Notes: a model not told the origin generated them from the letters alone. DNA of 64,000 nucleotides from Prorocentrum cordatum (GCA_963575745.1 CAUYUJ010018042.1:1-64000); one strand, 5' to 3'; counted from the first letter of the stretch, positions 1 to 10,689 are shown. Made by a program: numbers and translations.

Positions 1-905
1 CCCAGCGGAGGTACGTCGCACGCGGACCATCTCGAGACCTCGCGGCGCCCTGGGGGGGCTGCGATCTGCGCAACTGTCGCCGCTTTCGGGGCTCCTGGGA
101 GGCCCAGCGGAGGTACGTCCAACGCGGACCACCTCGAGACCTCGCGGTGCCCATGGGGGCTGCGATCTGCGCAAGTGTCGCCACTTTCGTGGGCTCCTGG
201 GAGGCCCAGCGGAGGTACGTCCCACGCGGACCACCTCGAGACCTCGCCCCCCATGGGGGGCTGCGACCTGCGCAACTGTCGCCACTTTCGTGGGCTCCTG
301 GGAGACCCAGCGGGGGTACGTCCCACGCGGACCATCTCGGGACCTCGCGGTGCTCGGGGGGCTGCGATCTGCGCCATTGTCGCCATCTGCGCCATTGTCG
401 CCACTTTCGTGGGCTCCTGGGAGGCCCAGCGGAGGTACGTCCCACGCGGACCACCTCGAGACCTCGCGGTGCCCTGGGGGGCTGCGATCTGCGCACATGT
501 CGCCACTTTTGTGTGCTCCTGGGAGGCCCAGCGGAGGTACGTCCCACGCGGACCACCTCGAGACCTCGCGGCGCCCTGGGGGGCTGCGATCTGAGCAATT
601 GTCTCCTCTTTCGTGGGCTCCTGGGAGGCCCAGCGGAAGTACGCCCCACGCGGACCACTTCGAGACCTCGCGGCGCTTTGGGGGGGCTGCGATATGCGCA
701 ATTGTCGCCACTTTCGTGGGCTCCTCGGAGGCCCAGCGGAAGTACGTTTCACGCGGACCACCTCGAGGCCTCGCGGTGCCTTGGGGGCTGCGATCTGCGC
801 AATTGTCGCCATTTTCGTGGGCTCCTGGAAGGCCCTGGAGAGGGATGTCTTACGCGTTGCCGCTGCTCTTCTTGCTGCGCTCTTCTGAATTATATGCTGC
901 CCCGC
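1..905. repeat. 102-bp tandem array, about 8.5 copies
   Basis: Head-to-tail copies begin at 1, 103, 205, 306, 425, 527, 629, 732 and 833, so the unit is 101-103 bp apart from one 119-bp copy that carries an internal 18-bp duplication near 371-388. Each unit contains CAGCGGAGGTACGTC, a GACCTCGCGG stretch and TCGCCACTTTCGTGGGCTCC. Because 102 is 34 codons, several frames stay open across the array. I read it as satellite DNA, not a gene. It runs off the left edge of the window. Confidence 0.9.
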
Positions 906-1292
906 TGATCCTTCATCATTCCCAGATTGCCTTGCGGGCCTCCAGCGGAACCTTGGGATCGACAGAATACGTGCCCCTTGTACTTGCGCCGTAAAGTGTA
1001 ACACATTCGTGTAAAATTGCTATCATCATCGTGATCATCTTCGTTGTCACAACGTTGCGGCATTTGGCCAGACTCTTAGGCGAGGCTGGAGGCGGCCAAA
1101 CGGCCCACGGGCGACTGTCAAGATCGCCCGCCAGGAATTCCAGTGGCCCGAGAGCCCCAGAAAAACGGATGCATCTTGTCTCGTCATCGTCGGAACCATC
1201 GCCACCCCAACAGGGGCAGGGTAAGTTAGCTCTCCCAGCTTACCACCTCTAGGTGGGGACGGGCGCTCCGAGACCCGAAGGAGACAGTGCCC
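906..1292. other. No gene seen
   Basis: Unique-looking sequence between the array and the palindrome. A GGGTAAGTTAGC stretch at about 1216 resembles a splice donor, but I find no coding exon beside it. Confidence 0.4.
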
Positions 1293-1547
1293 ATCCCCAC
1301 CTAGGGGTGGTGTAGATTGTCGGAGGCCTCGAGGTTGACACCAGCACCAATATCGGCGGTGTGCCTCCACCGAGGGACGATGATCCCGATCTCTGAGCTG
1401 GTGGTAATCTTCTGGCCTCCTAGGTGGCCGAAGGGTTACCACCGGCACCAAAATCGAGGACCATCTTCTCATGGTGGAGGCACCCCGCTGTGTTGGTGCT
1501 GGTGCTCCTGCGCAAGCCTCCAGGATTGCCCACCTAGGGGTGGGGAT
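1293..1547. repeat. Long near-perfect palindrome (fold-back)
   Basis: The left arm (1293-1420) and right arm (1421-1547) are reverse complements along almost their whole length with no real loop. The ends read ATCCCCACCTAGGGG and CCCACCTAGGGGTGGGGAT. Inner landmarks pair too: CACCAGCACCAA at about 1340 with TTGGTGCTGGTG at about 1493, and GTGCCTCCACC at about 1361 with GGTGGAGGCAC at about 1474. It may be a fold-back element. A MITE-A copy starts 30 bp downstream. Confidence 0.8.
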
Positions 1548-1576
1548 TGTTCCCCTCGTCCAGATTCTCTTCTCCT

Positions 1577-1674
1577 GGTATCGCTCGGACGTGTGCACTT
1601 CTTCTCGGCGGGGATTTTTTGAGGAGCATCCTGGATCGTCCTGCGAAAAACACCGCGCACGAAACCAATAACAA
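1577..1674. mobile_element. MITE-A copy 1 (right end missing)
   Basis: Starts with GGTATCGCTCGGACGTGTGC and shares the body GAGGAGCATCCTGGATC and the CGCACGAAACC segment with the copies at 13987, 37527 and 45273. The right inverted end (CGTCCGAGCGATG) is absent, so this copy is truncated at the following GAG tract. Confidence 0.6.
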
Positions 1675-1675
1675 A

Positions 1676-2105
1676 GATGGATGAGGAGGAGGAGGGGGAG
1701 AGGAGGGGGAGGAGGAGGAGAGAGGAGGAGGAGGAGGAGGAGAGGAGGAGGAGGAGGAGGAGGGGAGGAGGAGGAGGAGGAGGAGGAGGAGGAGGAGAGA
1801 GGAGGAGGAGGAGGAGAGGAGGGGGAGGAGGAGGAGGAGGAGGAGGAGGAGGAGGAGGAGGAGGAGGAGGAGGAAGGAGGAGGAGGAGGAGGAGGAAAGG
1901 GGAGGAGGAGGAGGAGGAGGAGGAGAGAGGAGAGGAGAGGAGGAGGATGATAGGAGGAGGAGGAGGAGAGAGGAGGAAGAGGAGGAGGAGGAGGAGGAGG
2001 AAGGACGAGGAGGAGGCGCAGAGGAGGAGGGGGAAGTGGGAGGAGGAGGAGGAGGAGGAGTACAATGTGGAAGAGGAGGAGGACGAGGAGGAGGAGGAGG
2101 AGGCG
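1676..2105. repeat. (GAG)n purine tract
   Basis: About 430 bp of GAG/GGA triplets with short interruptions. It produces long Glu, Arg, Gly, Ser, Leu and Pro homopolymer frames on both strands, none of which I accept as genes. Confidence 0.9.
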
Positions 2106-2158
2106 AGTGCCTCCCCGTCGCGTGGCGCGCCCGACGGCCGCGGCGCCTCCCGGCGGAG

Positions 2159-2230
2159 AGGCGCCCACGCAGCTCGCGGGCTACGGCGTGGGCCTCCCGA
2201 TGTCCCGGCTCTACGCGCGCTACCTGGGAG
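2159..2230 (+). CDS. Exon of mitochondrial PDK/BCKDK-type protein kinase
   Basis: The exon encodes APTQLAGYGVGLPMSRLYAR followed by YLG. This is the G2-box region of the GHKL ATP-binding fold in pyruvate dehydrogenase kinases and branched-chain ketoacid dehydrogenase kinases, mitochondrial enzymes that phosphorylate and switch off the E1 subunit of their dehydrogenase complex. The glycines of GYGVGLP sit in the ATP lid. An AG precedes 2159 (an AG before 2161 is also possible). The exon seems to end in CTG GGA G at a GC donor (2231-2232), in phase with the exon at 11604, where the protein continues GSLDLRSW. The earlier kinase exons (N and G1 boxes) are not recognisable upstream, so they should lie outside the window. 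The YLGGSL junction is closer to BCKDK, while PMSRLYA is closer to PDK. Confidence 0.8.
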
Positions 2231-2289
2231 GCGCCCCGGCGGCTCGGGCCTCCGCCGTCCCCTGGCGCGCCGCGCCCCCGTGGGGGCCG

Positions 2290-2292
<3 letters not shown>

Positions 2293-2354
<62 letters not shown>

Positions 2355-2470
2355 CTCGTCCTCGTCGTCGTCCTCGTCGTCCTCGTCGTCGTCGTCGTCG
2401 TCCTCGTCCTCGTCCTCGTCGTCCTCCTCGTCGTTCTCGTCGTCGTCGTCCTCGTCGTCGTCGTCCGACG
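2293..2470. repeat. (GTC)n tract
   Basis: About 180 bp of TCG/GTC triplets with CTC interruptions, then two ACGTCCG repeats. Poly-Val, poly-Ser and poly-Arg frames here come from the repeat. Confidence 0.9.
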
Positions 2471-2599
2471 TCCGACGTCCGACGTGCGTCGTCGTCCGTC
2501 GTGGTCGCCGTCGTTGTCGGTCGTCCTCGTCGCCATGGACGCCCCGGAGAGCGTCACTCCGCCTACCAGGCCCGCTCTCAGCGGGAAGTCGTTGTCTTA

Positions 2600-2860
2600 G
2601 CCAGTTGGGTGAAAAATTTGGCCAGCGTGGACCCCAGCCAGCTTGCGTCTAGCAGTATCTGTGCTGCGATCTACATGCGTGGAGCAACGAGTTGCAGTCT
2701 ATGCGGCGCAACGTCTGCTGTGCAGTCAATGTTGTGCAGTCTACCTGATGACTTTTACGTGGTGGAATTTGTTTTTGTTCGCAGTGAGTTGTCCACTCCA
2801 CTGCTCGCGCAAACATCCCACCCACCCACCCGCAACTTGGTTTGCAAAACCTCTTGAGAC
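2600..2860. repeat. Dispersed repeat D, copy 1
   Basis: Contains a degenerate run of GTGCAGTCTATG-like units, then GAGTTGTCCACTCCACTGCT and CCACCCGCAACTTGG. The same order occurs at 4210-4352, and GCAATCTATG-type units recur in 46128-46450, where GCCAGCGTGGA also precedes them. Confidence 0.65.
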
Positions 2861-2889
2861 CGTGACGGTGGGTACCAAGTGGCACTTGA

Positions 2890-3465
2890 CACGACACCGA
2901 CGACGACAGCGACAACGACGACGACGACGCCGCCGACAACGACTACGACGACGCCGACGACGTCTCCAACAACTTCGACGACGCCGGCAACAACGACGAC
3001 GACGACGACACCGACGACTACGACGACGACGCCGACGCCGACGACGACGACGACGATGACAACACCGACGACGACGACGCCGAAGACGACGACGACGCCG
3101 ACGACGACGACGACGCCGACGACGACGACGCCGCCAACGAAGACGACGACGACGACGACGACGAGGAGAGGGAGGACGACGACGGCGACGACGACAACGA
3201 CGAGGGAGGAGGGAGGACGGCGACGCCCACGACGACAACGACGAGGGAGGAGGGAAGACGACGACGACGGCGACGAAATAGGAAGGACGACGACGAGACG
3301 CCGACGACGGACGACGACGTCGAGGGAAGAGGAAGGACGACCACGGCGACAACGACGACGGAAACGACGACGACGCCAAGACGACGACGACGACGAGGAG
3401 GAAAGACAAAGGACGACGACGACGACGAGGGAGGAGGGAGGACGGCGACGACGACGACGACGCAA
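2890..3465. repeat. (GAC)n tract
   Basis: Nearly 600 bp of ACG/GAC triplets with GAGGGAGGAGGGA interruptions. It gives long Thr-, Arg- and Val-rich frames that I reject as genes. Confidence 0.9.
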
Positions 3466-3466
3466 G

Positions 3467-3912
3467 AGCGCGCGCGCACGCTTTTGTTGAAAATCCGTGT
3501 TGCGAAACCCTGTGTTTTGTATGTTTTTTGTGCACTCGATTTTGAAATCCTTCCGACACCGAAGGTTTTTGAAGGATTTCGGCATGCGCGCGCGACGACG
3601 CGCGCGTCTGCACACTTCGTCCCATTCTCTGCAGAGGGTTCTCGCGACGGCACGTGCGCAAGGGCGTTCAAATGATTTCGACATTCGCGCGCGTGACGCC
3701 CGTTTGGTAGCACTTTGACAAATATTGCAAAACCTATGGTTTGCTTAAGATTTCGCAAGAGCGCGCGCGTCAGCTTTTTTAGAAGATCCGTGTTGCGAAA
3801 CCCTGTGTGTTTGTATGTCTGTTTTTCAATTCGATTTTGAAACCCTTCCGGCACCCAAGGTTTTTGAAGGATTTCGGCATGCGCGCGACGACGCGCGCGT
3901 GCGCATTTCGCC
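3467..3912. repeat. Two direct copies of a ~150-bp repeat
   Basis: Copies at about 3467-3620 and 3757-3912 share GATCCGTGTTGCGAAACCC-like starts, the sequence GGTTTTTGAAGGATTTCGGC and a CG-alternating end (GACGACGCGCGCGTG). Spacing is about 290 bp. A weaker echo (TTCGCAAGATTCGCAAGAGC) lies at about 4731. Confidence 0.75.
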
Positions 3913-3922
3913 TTTGTTTGCA

Positions 3923-3924
<2 letters not shown>

Positions 3925-3997
<73 letters not shown>
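3925..3997. repeat. Uninterrupted T73 homopolymer
   Basis: Seventy-three consecutive T bases directly after the second 150-bp repeat copy. It could be a retroposed poly-A tail in reverse orientation or an assembly-sensitive homopolymer. The exact length should not be trusted. Confidence 0.9.
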
Positions 3998-4209
3998 CGT
4001 GTTTTTTTGTTCTCAAATTTGTGATATTTGATAAACGAGAGCGCGCGCATAGTATTTTGTGTAGAGGATGGCGGGGGGGGCGATACCGGTTTGACTGGGA
4101 TCATACGAGTTCACATTTACAATGGACGATGGGGCAGAATCATATCTACATTGCAATACGAAATAGGCTTCCGTTAACTCCGGGGTGGGGGGTAGAGTCT
4201 GTTCGCCTT

Positions 4210-4352
4210 GTAGAAAAGGAGAATTTACGCAATGCAATGCAAGCTGGGCAATCTATGTGGTGCAATTCACGATGCTCACCAAGGAGTTGTCAACTCCATT
4301 GCTCGGGCAATCATCCCACCCACGCACCCGCAACTTCAATTGCAAAACTCAT
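4210..4352. repeat. Dispersed repeat D, copy 2
   Basis: Second copy of the element at 2600-2860. It shares GCAATCTATGTGGTGCAATT, GAGTTGTCAACTCCATTGCT, CATCCCACCCACGCACCCGC and TGCAAAACTC. Confidence 0.65.
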
Positions 4353-5084
4353 GCGGCGGCGATTGCGGTGGCTGCTTGGCGCTGGCTGGGGCATCGTTGC
4401 GGCCGCCGCGCTAGCGCGCGCAGGCTCGCGCGCAGAGCGGCCAGCTAGTGGCGCGACCGACGCGGCCGCGGTGGCGCTGGCCGCTGGGGACTTTCCAACG
4501 CGTTTCGCAGGCCGCGCTGACGCGTGGGCACGTCAGTGCGAGTCGGTGACTCGGGCAGGCGCGGTAGCATGGCGACGCTGACAACCCCCATGGTGTTGTT
4601 TGGCGCGGATCGTGCCCCCCCCCCTTTCCCAGCAAACGCGCAAAAAACATTCGAATGATTTTGACATGTCCGCGCGAGAGGCTTTTCTGTTTAGCCACAT
4701 GTGATGAGCATGTTGAAGAATCCCTGGCTGGTTCGCAAGATTCGCAAGAGCTCGCGCAGATAGGTTTGAAACAGATACGGTGTCATACCCGTGTTTCTAT
4801 ATGTGGTCGGGAACATTGACCTTGATACCCTTACGGAATTTACGGTTCCGGACACGCGCGCGTGTGGGGTGTCCTTTTTTACTCGGCAAGGGACTATTGA
4901 AATTGTAGGGATGTTGTCAGTCCAGCGCGCGCGCGTTGTACGATTTGACATGGACGAGGGGAAGCGATAAGGCTTCTAGTTGGGACAGTACGAATTCATA
5001 TCCCGCTACTTGCGGCAAGCCCCACCCCCGCGCCTCAGCAACAGCGCGGCAGGAAGGAGGCCGAGTGTAGGAACAGCGCAACTC
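4353..5084. other. No gene seen
   Basis: GC-rich intronic sequence without a coding signal that I can support. CGCGCGCG-type runs at about 4855 and 4924 are the only local features. Confidence 0.4.
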
Positions 5085-5500
5085 CGACGAGCGGTTTGAA
5101 TTTGGACGCGTCGTGAACCCAACCTCGTCTTCGACCCCTTGTAGGGAGGAGGTCGAATTCACGCCCCAGTGCAGTTCAGCGAGTGGTCTGACTTGGGACG
5201 GGTCGTGAATTAGTTTTTGTTTCGCCCACGCGGTAAGAAAAAGGTGGTTTTAACGCCTCGCTGCATTTCAGCGAGTGGTCTGAACTGGAACGGCTCGTGA
5301 GCTCGACCTCGTCTTCGTCCGCGTGGTAGAAAAGAGGTCGATTTGACGCCGTTCCGCAATTCAGTGGTCTGTCTGAACTGAGGAGGGTCGTGATCTCGCC
5401 CCCAGCTTGGTCCACACGCCCGGAGGGATTCGAATTTACGATCCGCGGCAGTTCAGCGAAGGGTCTGAACTGAGGTGGGTCGTGATCTCGACCTGAGGTT
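5085..5500. repeat. Degenerate ~92-bp tandem array
   Basis: About five diverged units, each with TTCAGCGAGTGGTCTGAACT followed by a GGTCGTGA element and CTCGTCTTCG. Cores lie near 5089, 5180, 5270, 5365 and 5455. Confidence 0.7.
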
Positions 5501-5989
5501 CGCCCGCAAAGTATGGAAGATGGGGAGAGGAGGACGAGGAGGAGGAGGGAGGAGGAGGAGGAGGATGAGGAGGAGGAGCAGGAGCAGGACCAGGAGCAGG
5601 ACCACTTAGTGGGACCACTTATTTAACGTCCTATGCGGTCAAGCGGTTAAGTGTCACGCCACCTAAGACGAGGAAGCGACGACGGGCACGATGTGGGCTA
5701 GTCGCCTGGCGACTCGCTGCCCCGCCAGCGGTTCCCTGCAGCCATGGTTCACCCGACATTGCGGGGGCTGTGCTGGCATGGTTCACCTGCTCACGGTTTT
5801 GAGCCGTATGTTCAAGGAGCCGCAGGACCAGCTTGGGGTAACAGCCGACGGGCATGTGCAAACGGGGTCCGCGCTGGCACCGGGTGAGATAACTGAGGAT
5901 CCCCGCCTGGGAGTGGGCGCCAGGCCCCATGGGGTTCACGTGAGGAGGAGGAGGAGGAGGAGGAAGAAGAGGAGGAGCAGGAGGCGGCC
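5501..5989. other. Short (GAG)n runs, otherwise nothing
   Basis: A GGAGGA run at 5525-5600 with AGGAGCAGGACC repeats, and another at 5943-5985. No gene is supported. Confidence 0.4.
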
Positions 5990-6330
5990 TCGTGAGGCAC
6001 TCTTGTTGGGCCTCCCTGGAGCCTCCTGAGGGCCTTTTGGCGGTCTCTTGGGGGCCTCCTGGGGCATCTTGGGGGCTGTTGGGACCTCTTGGGCCGTTTT
6101 AGAGGGCCTGCTGGCCTGCCTGACGCCTTCGGGGGGCCGTCTTTGGGGCTTTCCTGTGCCGTTTTGGTGCCCTCTTGAAGCGTCTTAGGGGCGTCTTGGG
6201 AACCTCTTGAGGGGCTCTTGGGCGATCTTGGGGTCATCTTCGGCCGACTCGGGGCCTTCTTGGGGGCCTCATGGGTTGTCCTGGAGCTATCTTGGAGGCC
6301 TCTTGGACCGCTTCAGCGGTCGGAAGCCCC
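5990..6330. repeat. CTTGGGGGCC-type degenerate repeat
   Basis: Irregular 15-20-bp units built around CTCTTGGGGGCCTCCTGG and GGGCCGTCTTGGGG. Related blocks occur at 9395-9525, about 22310-22500 and 58165-58225, so this is a dispersed low-complexity family. Confidence 0.7.
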
Positions 6331-6505
6331 AATAGGCGAGAACCTCAACATCTTTTAGCTAACAGCGAAGACTGATAGGTTTCTAGTGGTCTCAAAAGAG
6401 AGCATCATGACTCCCCAGGGGGGTCTGGGCAGATGCCGGACGGGTGCCGCGGGAATCCAGGGTGCCGCGGGAATCCGGGGACTCCTTTTTTAGCCAACAG
6501 TAACG

Positions 6506-7060
6506 CACTTCGTGGTCTTCGAGTTCCCAGAACTCCATTCCTGGGCATGATGTTGAATGCCCGGAGCCAACTGTAGGCCACTTCGTGGTCTTCGAGTTCC
6601 CAGAACTCCATTCCTGGGCATGATTTTGAATGCCCGGAGCCAACTGTAGGCCACTTCGTGGTCTTCGAGTTCCCAGAACTCCATTCCTGGGCATGATTTT
6701 GAATGCCCGGAGCCAACTGTAGCACTTCGTGTTCTTCGAGTTCCCAGAACTCCATTCCCGGGCCATGATTCTGATGCCCGGAGCCAACTGTAGGCCACTT
6801 CGTGTTCTTCGAATTCCCAGAACTCCATTCCTGGGCATGATTTTGAATGCCCGAGCCACTGTAGGCCACTTCGTGGTCTTCGAGTTCCCAGAACTCCATT
6901 CCTGGGCATGATTTTGAATGCCCGGAGCCATGTAGGCCACTCGTTGGTTCTTCGAGTTACAGACTTCCTTTCCTGGGCATGATTCTGAATGCCTGGAGCC
7001 AACTGTAGGCCACTCGTGTTTTTCGATTTGCTGAACTGCATTCCAGGGCCACATTTTGAA
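6506..7060. repeat. 73-bp tandem array, 8 copies
   Basis: Unit starts at 6506, 6579, 6652, 6723, 6796, 6867, 6938 and 7011 give a 71-73-bp period. Units share CACTTCGTGGTCTTCGAG, AACTCCATTCCTGGGCATGA and ATGCCCGGAGCCAACTGTAG. The last two units decay into the GGCTGA satellite. Spacers are not unique, so this is not a CRISPR. Confidence 0.9.
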
Positions 7061-9205
7061 TGCTGAGGCTGGCTGAGGCTGAGGCTGATGAGGCTGAGGC
7101 CGAGGCTGAGGCAGGCCGAGGCTGAGGCTGCAGGCTGAGGCTGAGGCTGAGGCTGAAGGCAGGCTGAGGCTGAGGCTGAGGAGGCAGGCTGAGGCTGAGG
7201 CTGAGGCAGGCTGAGGCTGAGGCAGCCTGAGGCTGAGGCTGAAGGCTGAGGCTGAGGCTGAAGCAGGCTGAGGCTGAGGCTGAGGCAGGCTGAGGCTGAG
7301 GCTGAGGCTGAGGCTGAGGCTGATGGCTGAGGCTGAGGCAGGCTGAGGCTGAGGCCGAGGCTGAAGGCAGATGAGGCTGAGGCTGAAGCAGGCTGAGGCT
7401 GAGGCTGAGGCAGGCTGAGGCTGAGGCTGAGGCAGGCTGATGCTGAGGCAGGCTGAGGCTGAGGCTGAGGCTGAAGGCTGAGGCTGAGGCAGGCTGAGGC
7501 TGAGGCCGAGGCTGAAGGCAGACTGAGGCTGAGGCTGAAGCAGGCTGAGGCTGAGGCTGAGGCTGAGGCTGAGGCTGAGGCTGAGGCAGGCTGAAGGCAG
7601 GCTGAGGCTGAGGCTGAGGCTGATGCAGGCTGAGGCTGAGGCTGAGGATGAGGCTGAGGCGAGGTGAAGGCAGCTGAGGCTGAGGCTGAAGCAGGCTGAG
7701 GCTGAGGCTGAGGCAGGCTGAGGCTGAGGCTGAGGCTGAGGCAGGCTGATGCTGAGGCAGGCTGAGGCTGAGGCTGAGGCTGATGCAGGCTGAGGCAGGC
7801 TGAGGCAGGCCGAGGCCGACGGCAGACTGAGGCTGAGGCTGAAGGCAGGCTGAGGCTGAGGCAGGCTGAGGCTGAAGGCAGGAGGCTGAGGCTGAGGCTG
7901 AGGCAGGCTGAGGCTGAGGCTGAGGCTGAGGCTGATGCTGAGGCAGGCTGAGGCTGAGGCTGAGGCTGAGCAGGCTGAGGCTGAGGCTGAGGCTGAGGCC
8001 GAGGCTGAGGCTGAGGCTGAGGCTGAGGCAGCTGAGGCTGAGGCTGAGGCAGGCTGAGGCTGAGGCTGAGGCAGGCTGAGCTGAGGCAGGCTGAGGCTGA
8101 GGCTGATGCAGCTGAGGCTGAGGCTGAGGCTGAGGCTGAGGCTGAGGCAGGCTGAGGCTGAGGCTGAGGCAGGCTGAGGCTGAGGCCGAGGCTGAAGGCA
8201 GACTGAGGCTGAGGCTGAAGCAGCTGAGGCTGAGGAGGCAGGCTGAGGCTGAGGCTGAGGCAGGCTGATGCTGAGGCAGGCTGAGGCTGAGGCTGAGGCT
8301 GATGCAGGCTGAGGCTGAGGCAGGCTGAGGCTGAGGCCGAGGCTGAAGGCAGACTGAGGCTGAGGCTGAAGCAGGCTGAGGCTGAGGCTGAGGCAGGCTG
8401 AGGCTGAGGCTGAGGCAGGCTGATGCTGAGGCAGGCTGAGGCTGAGGCTGAGGCTGATGCAGGCTGAGGCTGAGGCAGGCTGAGGCTGAGGCCGAGGCTG
8501 AAGGCAGACTGAGGCTGAGGCTGAAGCAGGATGAGGCTGAGGCTGAGGCAGGCTGAGGCTGAGGCTGAGGCAGGCTGATGCTGAGGCAGGCTGAGGCTGA
8601 GGCTGAGGCTGATGCAGGCTGAGGCTGAGGCAGGCTGAGGCTGAGGCCGAGGCTGAAGGCAGACTGAGGCTGAGGCTGAAGCAGGCTGAGGCTGAGGCTG
8701 AGGCAGGCTGAGGCTGAGGCAGGCTGAGGCTGAGGCTGAGGCTGAGGCTGATGCAGGCTGAGGCTGAGGCAGGCTGAGGCTGAGGCCGAGGCTGAAGGCA
8801 GACTGAGGCTGAGGCTGAAGCAGGCTGAGGAGGCTGAGGCAGGCTGAGCTGAGCAGGCTGAGGCTGAGGCAGGCTGAGGCTGAGGCTGAGGCTGAGGCTG
8901 ATGCAGGCTGAGGCTGAGGCAGGCTGAGGCTGAGGCCGAGGCTGAAGGCAGACTGAGGCTGAGGCTGAAGCAGGCTGAGGCTGAGGCTGAGGCTGAGGCT
9001 GAGGCTGAGGCTGAGGCTGAGGCTGAGGCTGAGGCTGAGGCAGGCTGAGGCTGAGGCTGAGGCTGAGGCTGAGGCAGGCTGAGGCTGAGGCCGAGGCTGA
9101 AGGCAGACTGAGGCTGAGGCTGAAGCAGGCTGAGGCTGAGGCTGAGGCAGGCTGAGGCTGAGGCAGGCTGAGGCTGAGGCTGAGGCTGGCTGAGGCTGAG
9201 GCTGT
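7061..9205. repeat. GGCTGA hexamer satellite with ~155-bp higher-order units
   Basis: About 2.1 kb of GGCTGA hexamers broken at intervals by CAGGCTGA, GATGCAGG, CCGAGG and GAAGCAGG variants. The marker GCCGAGGCTGAAGGCAGACT recurs at 8185, 8336, 8491, 8646, 8785, 8935 and 9090, i.e. every 139-155 bp, with earlier relatives near 7354 and 7505. On the minus strand the hexamer cannot form stops, so a frame of more than 900 codons of Ser/Leu/Pro/Gln/Ala dipeptides results. I do not treat it as a gene. Confidence 0.9.
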
Positions 9206-9394
9206 GACTGCGACTGCCGTTGCCACTGCGACTGTCATCGCGAATGCGACTACGACTGCGAGAACAGCAGAATTCTACAACTGGATTCTCATCTGAATCT
9301 TAAGGGGAATGCTTCCAGAAATGCTCCTACACATCGCTGTTAGGTTGCTTTGCCGGGATAATCAAACCAATGGAAAATCCATGGCGATTGCTTC

Positions 9395-9525
9395 CTAGGG
9401 CTCTCTTGGGGGCCCTCTTGGACCGTCTTAGGAGCCTCTTGAGCCGTCTTCTGAGGCCGTTTGCAGAGCCTCTTGAGCCGTCTTGGGCCAGCTGAAGCCG
9501 TTTTGGTATCGTCTTGATTGTTTGG
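9395..9525. repeat. CTTGGGGGCC-type repeat, second block
   Basis: Same irregular CTCTTGGGGGCCCTCTTGG units as at 5990-6330, so the satellite and 73-bp array are bracketed by this family. Confidence 0.6.
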
Positions 9526-9629
9526 GAAGCCGCCATGGAGGCCATACTGGCCGTTTGCAAGGGAATACCGCCGGAAAGCAAGTGCAGAGGGAGGGGGGGG
9601 ATGTTTGGGGTGCGCGGGCCGAGCGGCAG

Positions 9630-9780
9630 GAGGAGGAGGAGGAGGAGGAGGAGGAGGAGGAGGAGGAGGAAGAGGAGGAGGAGGAGGGAGGGAGGAGGAG
9701 GAGGAGGAGGAGGAGGAGGAGGAGGAGGAGGAGGAGGAGGGAGGAGGAGGAGGGAGGAGGAGGAGGGGGGAGGAGCGAGA
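9630..9780. repeat. (GAG)n tract
   Basis: GGA/GAG triplets over about 150 bp. Frames across it are repeat artefacts. Confidence 0.9.
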
Positions 9781-10052
9781 GGAGGAAGACGCGCAGCAGG
9801 ACCAGGAGCGGGAAAGAGGGGGCAGCGGCAGGAGGTGCAGCAGAGGGAGGAACCAGGATGCCCGGTGGCCCATGGATGCCCGACCGTGCCGCTCTTGCCC
9901 GCCCCATTGGAGGCCGCGCCCTGCGGGGACTCGCCGCGTCCGCGGCACGCCAGCCACGGCGCTCGGGGCGCGCGTGCACGAGGAGAGGGCGCGCGGGACG
10001 CAGGACGCGGGACCAGCCTTTGGCCCCTTCGGCGCTGCTCATCTCCAACAGT

Positions 10053-10253
10053 CGGGGGAGCGTAAGACCCGGGTGTGCCAGGACTCGGGCTCGCCATCGT
10101 TTTTGGACGACCGCGATTCGGATCTTGACGAGGAGGAGTTTCGCGGGATGTCTGCAGCGGGAGGCCTCGTCAAAATGCAGGCTCGGCCTCGTCATTTTTT
10201 TTACGACCTCGTCGGGGATTTCCGAGTCCCCTGTATCCGGGTCTTACGCCCCC
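10053..10253. mobile_element. Short inverted-repeat element (~200 bp)
   Basis: GGGAGCGTAAGACCCGGGTG at 10055 and the reverse complement of ATCCGGGTCTTACGCCCCC at about 10236-10252 form imperfect terminal inverted repeats that extend to ACTCGG on both sides. The inner part repeats CCTCGTCA motifs. No target duplication was identified. The left end contains GTAAGA, a donor-like sequence, but the right end has no AG acceptor. Confidence 0.55.
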
Positions 10254-10689
10254 CTGAAACAGTGGCCTCGAGAGCCCCAGGGAGACGTGAGCGCGGCCCA
10301 GGAAGCCTCGGGCGGTGGGGGGGGGGCGATGCATGCAGAACTGCGCGACCAGGTGGGGAGGAGAGGGAGCCCTACCAGACGGCACTTGGCATTCTTCCAC
10401 GCCTTAGCGTGCCAGGGGGCACGGCGACAGAAGACGACGGCGAGGATGCGAAGGGTGATGCGGAGGAGAGGATTTTTGCGGACGACAAGGACGACGTGCA
10501 GAAAGGAGGCAAGGGAGGAAGAGTGGAAGTAGCGGAACGACAGTGGGGACAAGCTCAGCGGCAGCTCAAGGAGCGGGAGGAGGATCGCATCGGCCGCAGC
10601 GCCCAGCGCAGAGATTTCGTGCCCAGCTAGCTGTTGCCAGCCGGTGGCTTGGGCAGAGCGGGGGCACCGCCAACCCCGCAGAGGACGGG

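Noticed and set aside
1676-3465. Many long frames of poly-Glu, Arg, Gly, Ser, Val, Thr
   Set aside because: They come from (GAG)n, (GTC)n and (GAC)n triplet repeats, and all frames on both strands are open at once.
6506-7060. CRISPR-like 73-bp array
   Set aside because: Spacers are as conserved as repeats, so it is a plain tandem array.
6392-9238. Minus-strand open frame of more than 900 codons, Ser/Leu/Pro/Gln/Ala dipeptides
   Set aside because: It is the direct consequence of the stop-free minus strand of a GGCTGA hexamer satellite. The frame shifts dipeptide type at every indel and shows no domain.
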